Source of the DNA: Gluconobacter vitians | Lineage (GTDB): Bacteria; Pseudomonadota; Alphaproteobacteria; Acetobacterales; Acetobacteraceae | Reading direction: 5' to 3' | Assembly: GCF_015244565.1 (NCBI RefSeq) | Contig: NZ_JABCQG010000011.1 | Span: 45,475-109,474, forward strand | DNA: 64,000 nucleotides | In this document: positions 52,599-61,345 of the stretch, piece after piece | How positions within the stretch are numbered: position 1 is the stretch's first letter | Layout of the letters: each line of letters begins with the position of its first letter | Translations under genes and position numbers: made by a program | Notes under the pieces: model-generated | The model's input: the letters and a program-made list of their open reading frames with translations, nothing else | The model's database searches: none | Told to the model about the DNA's origin: nothing

Positions 52599-54275
52599 TC
52601 AGTGTGCGGTGGCGGGAATGGAGGAAGGGGCCGGTTCGGGATCCGGTTCGCGGGCCGCGGCAGGAATGGCGGGCGCAGGGCCCTTGCCGGGCGGATAGAC
52701 CCGTTTCGGCAGCACGGCGGTCAGCGCGACATAGAAGATGCAGATGCACATCACGACGAAGTAGATGTCCACCAGCGCCAGCGTGATCGACTGTTCGTGC
52801 AGATAGGTGTGGAAAATCTGAAGCGTATTGCGCGCCACATGATCGCTGTCAGGCGAGGTGTTGCTGATCGCCGCATGGATCGGATCGCCCATGCCCGAGA
52901 GCGACGTGGCATTGTTGCCTGCCCGGTCCAGCAGCATCGTGGAATGATACTGTTCCCGGCGGCGCAGCAGGATTTCGAAAATGGCGGTTGCAAACGCATT
53001 GGCCATGCCTTTGAGCATGTTCACCATGCCAGAAATGAACGGCCCGTCCGCCGGGCCAAGGGACATGGTCGCCAGCATCAGCACCGGGATCACGACCATA
53101 GGCTGGCCAAAGATCTGAAGCCCCTGCATGACGTAGAAATTGTCCCGCACCCAGTCCGGCGTCAGCCAGGTTCCAAGGAAGGCCGAGAGCGCCAGGCACG
53201 ACATGCCGAAGGCCAGCACATACCGACAGTCCACCCGCGCGGAGTTACAGAGCGCGGCTGTCAGCGGAAGCATGATGAGTTGGGGCAGAGCCACCGTCAG
53301 TGCAACCGGGGCCGCCTGGATCGGCCGGTATCCGCGCACGGCTTCCAGATACGTCATCGGCACTTCGAGCATTAGCCCGCAGATGATGAGCACCGCAACC
53401 AGTGTGAGGAGTGACATCGTGATGTTGCGGTTTTTCCAGTACTGAAGCCTGAAAAACGGGCTGTGATGATGCCATTCATGGAACAGGAACCCCACGAACA
53501 GCGCACCACCCCAGAACGTCAGATGGGAAATGATGGGCGAGCGGAACCAGTCCAGCCGGTCCCCCTGATAGAGCACCGTCACCACGCAGATGATGGACGG
53601 CACGCCAATGAAGAAGCCGCGCCAGTTGAACTTTCTGAACCGTTCGAGATGCACCGGGTCGCGGGGCAGGCCATAGGCCATCATGGCGATTGCGATGATG
53701 CTGAGGGGAATGACCTCCCAGTACAGCCAGCGCCAGCCCACATGCTCGAACCACATCGCTTCCAGCGGTCCGCCCAGATTGGGTCCGAAGGTCGCGCTCA
53801 TCGCATAGCCGCCGATGCCGAACACCTTGATGGGCGGTGGCAGGTATTTGAGCATGACCGTCATCAGGACAGGCGGCAGACATCCGGCACTCAGCCCCTG
53901 CGCCGCGCGCAGGAAGCACAGCGAGATCATGTCCGGCATGAAGGGCAGGGGGATCGACAGCATGGCGAGCACGGCCGTCATGAAGATCGAGAACCGGTAG
54001 ATTGAGAACGTCATGTAGAACCAGGGCGTGAACGCCATGGCCGCAATGTTGAAGGCCTCATAGATCGAGGTGAACCACGTCCCCTCGTCATGCCCGATAT
54101 GCATTGCACCGCGGATATCAGCGAGGCCGATTTCCGTGATGTGTTCGTTGAAACCGGCCACATGCACGGCCAGCAGCATCCCCAGACAGCCGACAATGGT
54201 CCGCATGCCGAAAGGCGGAATATAGGAGGGCTGGGCGGGTGGTGCGGCAGATGGCGACGAGGCTGCTGGTTCCAT
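52599..54275 (-). CDS. emrB: DHA2-family multidrug efflux MFS transporter, EmrB-like
   Basis: A 558-residue inner membrane transporter of the 14-helix DHA2 type. Seen: the first helix region LGMLLAVHVAGFNEHITE, motif-C equivalent ATFGPNLGGPLEAMWFEHVGW (quoted as FGPNLGGPLEAMW), and the WRWLYWEVIPLSIIAI segment typical of EmrB. The N-terminal and C-terminal tails are Pro/Ala-rich. With emrA and the nodT-like gene it forms a tripartite drug efflux operon. It is divergent from a LysR regulator 166 bp away, the probable local regulator. The substrate is unknown. Confidence 0.92.
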   Translation of the reverse strand: MEPAASSPSAAPPAQPSYIPPFGMRTIVGCLGMLLAVHVAGFNEHITEIGLADIRGAMHIGHDEGTWFTSIYEAFNIAAMAFTPWFYMTFSIYRFSIFMTAVLAMLSIPLPFMPDMISLCFLRAAQGLSAGCLPPVLMTVMLKYLPPPIKVFGIGGYAMSATFGPNLGGPLEAMWFEHVGWRWLYWEVIPLSIIAIAMMAYGLPRDPVHLERFRKFNWRGFFIGVPSIICVVTVLYQGDRLDWFRSPIISHLTFWGGALFVGFLFHEWHHHSPFFRLQYWKNRNITMSLLTLVAVLIICGLMLEVPMTYLEAVRGYRPIQAAPVALTVALPQLIMLPLTAALCNSARVDCRYVLAFGMSCLALSAFLGTWLTPDWVRDNFYVMQGLQIFGQPMVVIPVLMLATMSLGPADGPFISGMVNMLKGMANAFATAIFEILLRRREQYHSTMLLDRAGNNATSLSGMGDPIHAAISNTSPDSDHVARNTLQIFHTYLHEQSITLALVDIYFVVMCICIFYVALTAVLPKRVYPPGKGPAPAIPAAAREPDPEPAPSSIPATAH

Positions 54276-54441
54276 GGATCTCTTCCGTTACCAGACAGCC
54301 CCTATCCGGAGTGTATGGGTCCGAAAACCCACGTTTGCAGCAAGTGACGTTTCCACTTTTCGCAAGGGTTGAAGAAATCCCTTCCATTTTTACACGAAGG
54401 CGTGAAAATGCGCGTGAGACCCGCGGAAAACGGAGTGTACG

Positions 54442-55416
54442 ATGGCGAAGCGGACCGATAGCCACAGACGCTACGATCTTGATCTTCTGCGCTATCTTCA
54501 GGTTCTGGTGGAGGAAGAGAGCGTCTCACAGGCTGCACGCCGCCTGAAGGTGAGCGACGCCGCCATGAGCCGCCATCTCGCCACGCTGCGAACCGTGTTC
54601 GGAGACCCGATCCTGGTCCTGTCGGGCCGCCGTATGATGGCGACGAGCTTTGCCAACCGCATCCGCGACCGCGTCCAGACCATCGTGCGGGACGCTGATG
54701 CGCTCGTGAATGACAGCGAAACGCTAAACCTGAAGCATCTCTCGCCCCGTTTCACGATCCGGGCCAATGACCTGATCGTGGGGGCTTTCGGGAATGCGAT
54801 CCTGATGGCCCTGAAACAGGATTGCCCGGAATGCAGCATCGTGTTTTCGCCCGAAACGGAGGAGCCGGCCAGCGAGGCTTTACGCAACAGCCGGATCGAC
54901 CTCTATGTGGGTGCCACAGACGATCTGCGCCCTGAAATCATGCGCCAGACCCTGTTCCTGACGTCATTCCGCGCCATGGTCCGCGAGGGGCACCCCATTT
55001 TCGCGCGCGGCATCACGCCCCAGACGCTCGTCGATTACGACCATATCAGTGTCTCCCGCAAAGGTCGTCCCTATGGTCCAATCGACACTATTCTCAAGGA
55101 ACGCTACGGCCTGACCCGCCCCATCGCGATGGTCGTGCCGACCTACCATTCCATGATCGAGACCATGCGCGAGACGGACATGATCCTGCCGCTGCCCGAT
55201 ATCGTGATCGATCGCCTTCCACTCTCCCAGATCCAGCTTGAGGCTTTCGATTTCCCGTTTGAACTGCCGCCTGTCACGTCCTTTCAGGCCTGGCATCCCC
55301 GTGTGGATACGGACGGGGTTCACCGCTGGCTGCGGGATACGGTCTTTCAGGTCATCCGCCGTGAACTCGTCCGGTTCAGGGGCGAAGGCAACGGGCCAGC
55401 ATTGCCAGATGCCTGA
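54442..55416 (+). CDS. LysR-family regulator divergent from efflux operon
   Basis: A 324-residue LysR regulator. The helix-turn-helix lies at about 15-70: LLRYLQVLVEEESVSQAARRL, quoted in part, followed by VSDAAMSRHLATLRTVFGDPIL. The C-terminal effector domain resembles the NodD-like subgroup (FTIRANDLIVGAFGNAIL). Head-to-head arrangement with emrB suggests it controls that operon, possibly inducibly. The shared 166-bp region has a small CACG-AAGG-CGTG repeat near 54393. The start gives the standard LysR N terminus. Confidence 0.9.
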   Translation: MAKRTDSHRRYDLDLLRYLQVLVEEESVSQAARRLKVSDAAMSRHLATLRTVFGDPILVLSGRRMMATSFANRIRDRVQTIVRDADALVNDSETLNLKHLSPRFTIRANDLIVGAFGNAILMALKQDCPECSIVFSPETEEPASEALRNSRIDLYVGATDDLRPEIMRQTLFLTSFRAMVREGHPIFARGITPQTLVDYDHISVSRKGRPYGPIDTILKERYGLTRPIAMVVPTYHSMIETMRETDMILPLPDIVIDRLPLSQIQLEAFDFPFELPPVTSFQAWHPRVDTDGVHRWLRDTVFQVIRRELVRFRGEGNGPALPDA

Positions 55417-55458
55417 AACAGGATCTGGGAATTGCGTTCATAGATTTTCCCGAAGCGG

Positions 55459-56355
55459 CTAAAGATAAGCTTGAAGGCGCGGCACCACGAAATCCAGGAA
55501 CACCCGGATACGCTGCGGAACGCGTTTGCCACCTTGATAGAGCGCATGGATTTCCTCTTCATCCCGCGTTCCGCTTTCTGCCAGAACCTCGACCAGCCGT
55601 CCTGCCGCCAGATCCTCGCGCACATGATATTCCGCCAGCCGCGCCAGTCCGGCGCCGCGAAGGGCTGCCCGCCGCACGGTCTCACCATTATTGGCGAGCA
55701 GAGGGCCCCGCACGATCCGATCCACGATCCGGCCGCGTTCCTGTAACGGCCAGACTGGGGCTGCCCGACGGAAATTGAATCCCAGACAACGATGATGCTC
55801 CAGATCGTCCACGGTTTCCGGGCGTCCGAACTGCGCCAGATAGTGCGGCGCCCCCACGATAAGCCGCGGCACGGTCCCCAGATGCCGGGCGGTGAGGCTG
55901 GAATCCTGAAGTTTTCCAACGCGGAAGGCGATATCCGTCCGGTCCAGATACAGATCCGCCATTTCATCCGACAGTGACAGATCCAGCAGAATATCCGGAT
56001 ATGCCGCCCAGAACGCCGGTAGCAATGGCTCCAGCGCCAGCGTTCCGAATGCCACGGAGGCGTTGATCCGCACCGTCCCCTTGAGTTGGACGGTCTTTTT
56101 GGACAGGAAACCTTCCATGTCATCCAGCTCTGCAATTAAAGCCTGCGCCCGGTCGTAATAGGCCAGACCTTCAGGCGTGACCGACAGCCGCCGTGTTGAT
56201 CGCTCCACAAGGCGCACGCCCAGACGGTTCTCTACCCGTCCGATCAGCTTGCTGACCGTGGATGGCGTGGTCATGGACAGGCGGGCGGCTTCGGAAAAGC
56301 TTCCACTCTCCACGACGCGGAGGAAGATTTTCATTTCGCCGAAACGGTTATCCAT
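55459..56355 (-). CDS. LysR-family regulator divergent from mdaB
   Basis: A 298-residue LysR regulator from MDNRFGEMKIFLRVVESGSF. The helix-turn-helix is SGSFSEAARLSMTTPSTVSKLIGRVE. The effector domain includes DIAFRVGKLQDSSLTARHLG and CLGFNFRRAAPVWPL, typical of the CrgA/DsdC-like subgroup that often controls quinone reductases or short-chain dehydrogenases. The start at 56355 is favoured because an inverted repeat with LysR geometry (56368-56386) lies directly upstream and would otherwise be coding. Divergent to mdaB, its probable target. Confidence 0.9.
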   Translation of the reverse strand: MDNRFGEMKIFLRVVESGSFSEAARLSMTTPSTVSKLIGRVENRLGVRLVERSTRRLSVTPEGLAYYDRAQALIAELDDMEGFLSKKTVQLKGTVRINASVAFGTLALEPLLPAFWAAYPDILLDLSLSDEMADLYLDRTDIAFRVGKLQDSSLTARHLGTVPRLIVGAPHYLAQFGRPETVDDLEHHRCLGFNFRRAAPVWPLQERGRIVDRIVRGPLLANNGETVRRAALRGAGLARLAEYHVREDLAAGRLVEVLAESGTRDEEEIHALYQGGKRVPQRIRVFLDFVVPRLQAYL

Positions 56356-56367
56356 CAGCTTTCCGAT

Positions 56368-56386
56368 CTGTGAAACTGCTTCACAG
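56368..56386. promoter_or_regulatory. LysR-type operator candidate
   Basis: CTGTGAAACTGCTTCACAG is a perfect 7-5-7 inverted repeat that contains a T-N11-A pattern. It lies 13 bp upstream of the LysR ATG and 101 bp upstream of mdaB, the normal place for an autoregulatory and activating site. Confidence 0.65.
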
Positions 56387-56486
56387 GTTTTGTGGAGCCT
56401 GAAACAATTATCAAGAGACATTTATCGGTTCATGATGACTCTCAAACAGTCACATCCCCGATGCCTGACAGAATGGACATGCACTC

Positions 56487-57077
56487 ATGACAAGAATTCT
56501 TCTCCTGAATGGTGGCAAGGCGTTTGCCCATTCCCACGGACGGCTGAACGACACGCTTCAGGCTCTGGCAGTAGATATTCTGCCCAAGAGCGGCCATGAA
56601 ATCCGTCAAACAAAAATTGACGATGGCTATGACGTGGAGCAGGAAGTCGAAAACTTCATGTGGGCCGATCTGGTCATCTACCAGTGCCCCGGCTGGTGGA
56701 TGGGTGTGCCCTGGACCGTCAAGAAATACATGGACGAGGTTCTGACGGCCGGGCACGGAAAGCTCTACGCCAATGATGGTCGCAGCCGGTCCCGTCCCGA
56801 ACGCAAATATGGCTCGGGCGGTCTGGCACAGGGCAAGCGCTACATGCTGTCCGTCACCTGGAATGCACCGGAAGAGGCCTTCACGGATCCGAAGCAGTTC
56901 TTTGAAGGACGTGGCGTGGACGGGGTCTATTTCCCGTTCCACAAGGCCCATGAGTTTCTGGGCATGTCTGCCGTGCCGACTTTCCTGGCTACCGACGTGA
57001 TGAAGGCACCGAATGTTGATGCCACTCTCGCGGCCTACCATCAGCACCTGCAGGATGTCGTCGGCACGGCGTCCTGA
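56487..57077 (+). CDS. mdaB: NADPH:quinone reductase, MdaB-like
   Basis: A 196-residue flavodoxin-fold protein. Seen: ILLLNGGKAFAHSHGRLNDTL near the N terminus, the FMN/FAD-binding YQCPGWWMGVPWTVKKYMDEV, and TWNAPEEAF with the FFEGRGVDGVYFPFHKAHEFLGM segment. This matches MdaB (modulator of drug activity B), which reduces quinones by two electrons and limits redox cycling. A divergent LysR gene and an operator candidate lie upstream. A small terminator follows. Confidence 0.92.
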   Translation: MTRILLLNGGKAFAHSHGRLNDTLQALAVDILPKSGHEIRQTKIDDGYDVEQEVENFMWADLVIYQCPGWWMGVPWTVKKYMDEVLTAGHGKLYANDGRSRSRPERKYGSGGLAQGKRYMLSVTWNAPEEAFTDPKQFFEGRGVDGVYFPFHKAHEFLGMSAVPTFLATDVMKAPNVDATLAAYHQHLQDVVGTAS

Positions 57078-57088
57078 GCAGAAAAGGA

Positions 57089-57108
57089 GGGCAGCCTGTA
57101 AGCTGCCC
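57089..57108. terminator. Terminator between mdaB and yqhD
   Basis: GGGCAGC (57089-57095) and GCTGCCC (57102-57108) pair over 7 bp with a 6-nt loop; a short T-run occurs 5 nt later. It lies between two converging genes and may serve both. Confidence 0.6.
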
Positions 57109-57115
57109 CTGATTT

Positions 57116-58273
57116 TCACAGGCTCATCTGCAGGACACGGCGGCTGATATCTGGCGTGATGTCAGCATGTTCGCCCAGCGCCGTCATGCCATGCGCCTCA
57201 AGCTGCCCGATCAGAGGCTCGATCGCGTCCTTGCCAATCTCGTAGGCTGACAGCCGCGTCGGAATGTCCAGACTTTCGAAAAACTCTTCGGTTCGTAAGA
57301 TAGCGGCTTCGATCCGCTCGTCTTCCGTGCCCTCATGCAGGTTCCAGACGCGGGAAGCGTACTGAAGCAGCTTTCCGCGCTTGGCATCTTTCCGTGCGCG
57401 CAGCATGGAGGGCAGGACGATCGCGAGCGTCCGGGCGTGGTCGATATCATACCGTGCCGTCAGTTCATGGCCGATGCTGTGCGTGGACCAGTCTTCCGGC
57501 ATGCCGACACCAATAATTCCGTTGAGCGCCAGCGTTGCGATCCACATGAAATTGGCACGCAGCGTATAGTTCTCAGGCTCTTTCAGGACTTTTGGCCCGA
57601 TCTCGATCAGGCTGAGAAGCAGACCTTCGGCAAAGCGGTCCTGCGCCAGACCATCGGCCGGATAGGTGAGATACTGCTCCATGATGTGGACGAAGGAATC
57701 CACGACACCATTCGCAACCTGCCGGACGGGCAGGGAATAGGTGCGGGTCGGGTCCAAGACCGAGAAGCGCGGGAAGACATGCGGGCTGCCGAAGGCCAGC
57801 TTCTCGCGCGTGGACTGGCGCGTGATGACGCTGAAGCTGTTCATTTCCGAACCCGTGGCCGGCAGCGTCAGGACGGTGCCTAGTGGCATCGCGGCTTTGA
57901 CGTTCGCGCCATGCGTCGTGAGAATGCTCCACGGATCGCCTTCGAAATCCACGGCTGCGGCCACGAATTTTGTTCCGTCGATCACGGAGCCTCCGCCCAC
58001 GGCCAGCAGGAAATCCAGCTTGTCTGTCCGAATGAGGTCCACGGCCTTCATCAGGGTCTCATAGGTCGGATTGGCTTCAATTCCGCCGAATTCCCGCGTA
58101 TATCGGCCTTCCAGTGCCTTGCGGACCTCCGGGAGCGTCCCGTTACGCTCCGCGCTCGATCCGCCAAACAGGATCAGGAGGCGGGCTTCGGCCGGGATCT
58201 GCTCCACCAGTTTCGGGATCGTGTTCTCGCCGAAAATGATGCGTGTGGGATTGTAGAATTCGAAATTCTGCAT
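57116..58273 (-). CDS. yqhD: NADPH-dependent aldehyde reductase / iron-type alcohol dehydrogenase, YqhD-like
   Basis: A 385-residue group III alcohol dehydrogenase from MQNFEFYNPTRIIFGENTI. Seen: LLAVGGGSVIDGTKFVAAA (the nucleotide-binding GGGS motif), LTLPATGSEMNSFSVIT, NGVVDSFVHIMEQYLT with Asp and His metal ligands, and EDWSTHSIGHELTARYDIDHARTLAIV with further His ligands (quoted in part). Length and sequence fit E. coli YqhD (387), which reduces aldehydes such as those from lipid peroxidation. It converges on mdaB, and both may respond to electrophile stress. Confidence 0.93.
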   Translation of the reverse strand: MQNFEFYNPTRIIFGENTIPKLVEQIPAEARLLILFGGSSAERNGTLPEVRKALEGRYTREFGGIEANPTYETLMKAVDLIRTDKLDFLLAVGGGSVIDGTKFVAAAVDFEGDPWSILTTHGANVKAAMPLGTVLTLPATGSEMNSFSVITRQSTREKLAFGSPHVFPRFSVLDPTRTYSLPVRQVANGVVDSFVHIMEQYLTYPADGLAQDRFAEGLLLSLIEIGPKVLKEPENYTLRANFMWIATLALNGIIGVGMPEDWSTHSIGHELTARYDIDHARTLAIVLPSMLRARKDAKRGKLLQYASRVWNLHEGTEDERIEAAILRTEEFFESLDIPTRLSAYEIGKDAIEPLIGQLEAHGMTALGEHADITPDISRRVLQMSL

Positions 58274-58494
58274 GGGTCCTGACTTCAAGATGAATGTTCT
58301 GATTGCGCCGTATTCGACACGGAACATGCGGTCCAGCAAAAGCCACCGCAGGGTCCTGCTTTCTTTCCACCCTAACCGGTTTGAGGGCCGCGTCCCAGAC
58401 CGGAAGAGGGTCGCAAGGAAAACCCGGCTGTGGCCCGACCGTTATATTGACCGCCGGGCACGGAGCCGGTGAGGCGAAAAGCGAGGATCTTCCG

Positions 58495-58809
58495 ATGTAT
58501 ATTGCCATGAACCGCTTCAGGGTCCGGCCGGACAGCGAAGAAGCCTTTCGTAAGAAATGGCTGGATCGCGACGTCCTTCTCAGAACTGTCCCCGGGTTTG
58601 TCAGCTTCCAGTTTCTGCGTGGGCCTGCAATGGAAGATTATGTCCTCTACGCCTCGCACACCGTCTGGGCGTCCTACGATGCCTTTATCGGCTGGACGCG
58701 ATCGGAGGAATTCCGCGCTGCTCATGCCGGTGCAGGGCAGGGACCGGTTCTGACGCTTGGCCCTCCGGTTTTCGAAGGTTTTCAGGTTCTTCAGGATATC
58801 GAGGCGTAA
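58495..58809 (+). CDS. ABM/IsdG-like small monooxygenase
   Basis: A 104-residue dimeric alpha-beta barrel protein. Seen: YIAMNRFRVRPDSEEAF at the start with Asn6, VPGFVSFQFLRG, and SYDAFIGWTRSEEFRAAHAG. The Asn-Trp-His combination is the catalytic set of IsdG-type heme-degrading monooxygenases, although the wider ABM superfamily shares part of it. The ATG at 58495 gives the usual family start, and the frame upstream is non-coding. It is divergent from yqhD. No heme transporter is adjacent, so heme degradation is plausible but not proven. Confidence 0.75.
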   Translation: MYIAMNRFRVRPDSEEAFRKKWLDRDVLLRTVPGFVSFQFLRGPAMEDYVLYASHTVWASYDAFIGWTRSEEFRAAHAGAGQGPVLTLGPPVFEGFQVLQDIEA

Positions 58810-58824
58810 GTATTTTCACGCCTT

Positions 58825-59766
58825 TCAGGACAGATGCAACGTCCGCCTACTGAAGTGTGACGACGGCTTCGTATTGTTGTAAACCGCTTCCTGAGCAAGC
58901 CATTTACGGAACAGTTGTACACTGTCTGATGCTGTATGGGTCATCGGTCGAACAAAATAATAGGCTGCTTCACTGCGTAATGGTGGAGCAAGGAGTTCGA
59001 TCAATGTACCTGCAGCCAGTTCTTCCTGAATCAGGAAACGCGGAATAAGTGCGCATCCTGCGCCATGAAGTGCTGCGACAATAATGAAACTGAACTGGTC
59101 AAAAAGCGGCCCATGAAGGCTGATCGCTTTGACATTCTGCGTGATGAACCACTGTTCCCACGCATTGGGGCGGCTTACGAGATGCAGAAGTGGCGCCGTC
59201 AGAAGATCCTCGCAGGAAGAAAATTCCATTTTGTCTGCAAAACCTGGACTACAGACCACTACGATATCCTCAGGCATTAACAGGGACAATTCTGCACCGG
59301 GCCACTCGGGAAGGCCGAAATGGATGGCGGCATCCAGAGGATCGCCCGAAAAATCGAACGGCTGCAGTCGGGTATGCAGATGGACCGTGATGTCAGGATG
59401 TTCCGTCATGAACCTGACGAGGCGGGGAGTAAGCCAACGCGTGCCAAGAGTAGGAAGGACGCCCAGATTGATCGTCCCGCCGGCCGGGTTGGCGCGAAAG
59501 GCCAGGGTTGCAGCAGAAATATGCTTCAGGGCTTCGCGGATCTCACGGGCATAATTCTCGCCAGCGCGGGTCAAACGAACGGTCTGGCGTTCCCGAAGAA
59601 AAAGTTCTGCACCCAGATGACTTTCCAGGGCGCGGATATGCCGGCTTACGGCACTCTGCGTGAGGTTCAGTTCGTCGGCTGCAGCTGTGAAGCTTTGATG
59701 GCGGGCCGAGGCTTCGAAGGAATAGAGCAGGGACGTCGAGGGAAGGAAACGACGGGCAATGGTCAT
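58825..59766 (-). CDS. LysR-family regulator (GcvA-like) divergent from amaA
   Basis: A 313-residue regulator from MTIARRFLPSTSLLYSFEA. The helix-turn-helix is SFTAAADELNLTQSAVSRHIRALE, given here in part. The effector domain with LGVLPTLGTRWLTPRLVRF, AAIHFGLPEWPGAELSLL and GAGCALIPRFLIQEELAAG is typical of GcvA-like LysR proteins. Head-to-head with the amaA-amaB pair, it most probably controls it, perhaps with a lysine-related effector. Base composition is slightly more AT-rich than the efflux region to its left. Confidence 0.9.
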   Translation of the reverse strand: MTIARRFLPSTSLLYSFEASARHQSFTAAADELNLTQSAVSRHIRALESHLGAELFLRERQTVRLTRAGENYAREIREALKHISAATLAFRANPAGGTINLGVLPTLGTRWLTPRLVRFMTEHPDITVHLHTRLQPFDFSGDPLDAAIHFGLPEWPGAELSLLMPEDIVVVCSPGFADKMEFSSCEDLLTAPLLHLVSRPNAWEQWFITQNVKAISLHGPLFDQFSFIIVAALHGAGCALIPRFLIQEELAAGTLIELLAPPLRSEAAYYFVRPMTHTASDSVQLFRKWLAQEAVYNNTKPSSHFSRRTLHLS

Positions 59767-59987
59767 AGGCTCTTGCTCCTTCCAGGCGTCTGAAGACTCA
59801 GGGTCATTCCGTTTTTGCATGACCTTACGCAGCATTATCGTTTGGCAGAGCAAAAGTCATGACGGTAATTTCGTAACGGTCTCGCATCAGGATTTCTGGG
59901 CTGCGACAGGTTTCGATATTCTGAAAGATTGCCGAGACCTGTGCGTCTGTTCACTGTTTGGTTTCTGATGGGCTGGAGGCAATACCA

Positions 59988-61274
59988 ATGAAAAATGATC
60001 CACGCAGTCATGGCCTCTGGGAGCATTCTGCACCTCCGGCTCCTCCGACGACCGTGCTCGACAGGGATATTGTAGCGGATGTCGTGATTGTCGGGGCTGG
60101 ATATACGGGCCTTTCTGCTGCTCTGACACTTGCGGAAGAGGGACGATCCTGTGTCGTTCTTGATGCTGAGGAGATCGGATTTGGCGGCTCTGGGCGCAAT
60201 GTCGGGTTGGTAAACGCGGGGCTCTGGCTACAGCCAGACGAGGTCCGCCAGCAGTTGGGAGATGTGTATGGTGAGCGGATCCTGACATACCTCGATCAGG
60301 CGCCTTCGGCCGTTTTCGATCTGATCCGAAAACATGATATCGCCTGTGAAGCGTTGCGTCCGGGCACTCTACATTGTGCGGTTGGAGAAAAAGGCGCGCG
60401 CCAACTCCGGGAACGGGAGCGACAGTGGCAGAAATTCGGCGCACCGGTCATGTTTCTGGATGCGGCTCAGACGGAACACCTGACCGGAAGCAGCGCCTAT
60501 CACGGCAGTCTGCTGGACCAGCGGGCCGGTACGATCCAGCCGCTTGCCTATGCCCGCGGTCTTGCCGGAGCTGCCCTTAATGCCGGAGCCCGTATCCATA
60601 CTGGCAGTAGGGTTATGGGGGCATGTCGTCTTCCGGGCGGGGACTGGAAGGTTCAGACCGATAACGGCAGTGTCACGACGCCCTGGGTCATTGTGGCGAC
60701 CAATGCCTATACGGTCAGTCCGTGGAGCTCCATACGCAGCGAACTGGTTCATCTGCCATATTTCAACATTGCGACCGTTCCTCTTCCGCCCGATCTTCGT
60801 GCAACTGTTCTGCCGGAAAGCCACGGCATCTGGGATACGGAAGAGATCCTGACTTCCGTTCGGATGGATCAGGCCGGACGACTGGTGATTGGAAGTGTAG
60901 GCGCGCTAAGAGGTGGAGGGCAGGCCATTCATAAGGAATGGTCCCGACGGGCGATGGAGCGGTTGTTTCCGCAGCTTAAGGGTGTCGCATTTGAAAGCGG
61001 CTGGTGGGGCAGTATTGGAATGACCAGCGATAATGTTCCGCGCTTTCATCATCTTGACGAACGTGTCGTAACCGTTTGTGGATATAACGGACGTGGGATC
61101 GGGCCCGGAACGGTTTTCGGCCGAGCCGTAGCAGAGCTGATTCTCGGAAAGCATACCTCTGAGGACATGCCGCTTCCGATGTCGGCAGCCGTTCCGGTCA
61201 GGTTCCGGAATGTTCAGGAAGCCTGGTACGAGGTAGGTGCTTCTGCCGCCCATCTTGTAATGGATCGCTTCTGA
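59988..61274 (+). CDS. amaA: FAD-dependent amine oxidase, L-pipecolate oxidase AmaA-like
   Basis: A 428-residue DAO-family flavoprotein from MKNDPRSHGLWEHSAP. Seen: DVVIVGAGYTGLSAALTLAEEG, EIGFGGSGRNVGLVNAGLW (the SGRNxGxxNAG motif common to this subgroup) and the C-terminal CGYNGRGIGPGTVFGRAVAEL. GGAGG precedes the ATG. It is followed by an ALDH7 gene in the order amaA-amaB, as in Pseudomonas putida, where AmaA oxidises L-pipecolate to piperideine-6-carboxylate in lysine catabolism and has about the same length. The gamma-glutamylputrescine oxidase PuuB is a related alternative, but the ALDH7 partner favours AmaA. LysR lies divergently upstream. Confidence 0.72.
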   Translation: MKNDPRSHGLWEHSAPPAPPTTVLDRDIVADVVIVGAGYTGLSAALTLAEEGRSCVVLDAEEIGFGGSGRNVGLVNAGLWLQPDEVRQQLGDVYGERILTYLDQAPSAVFDLIRKHDIACEALRPGTLHCAVGEKGARQLRERERQWQKFGAPVMFLDAAQTEHLTGSSAYHGSLLDQRAGTIQPLAYARGLAGAALNAGARIHTGSRVMGACRLPGGDWKVQTDNGSVTTPWVIVATNAYTVSPWSSIRSELVHLPYFNIATVPLPPDLRATVLPESHGIWDTEEILTSVRMDQAGRLVIGSVGALRGGGQAIHKEWSRRAMERLFPQLKGVAFESGWWGSIGMTSDNVPRFHHLDERVVTVCGYNGRGIGPGTVFGRAVAELILGKHTSEDMPLPMSAAVPVRFRNVQEAWYEVGASAAHLVMDRF

Positions 61275-61345
61275 GACACGCTGGACAGTTTTTACAGATC
61301 CGGACGTCTTATGCGTCCGGCATGATACCCAAGACAGGAAGAACA

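Noticed and set aside
54393..54404. CACG-AAGG-CGTG repeat in the emrB/LysR divergent region as an operator
   Set aside because: Only 4-bp arms; mentioned in the gene entry but too weak to list as a site.
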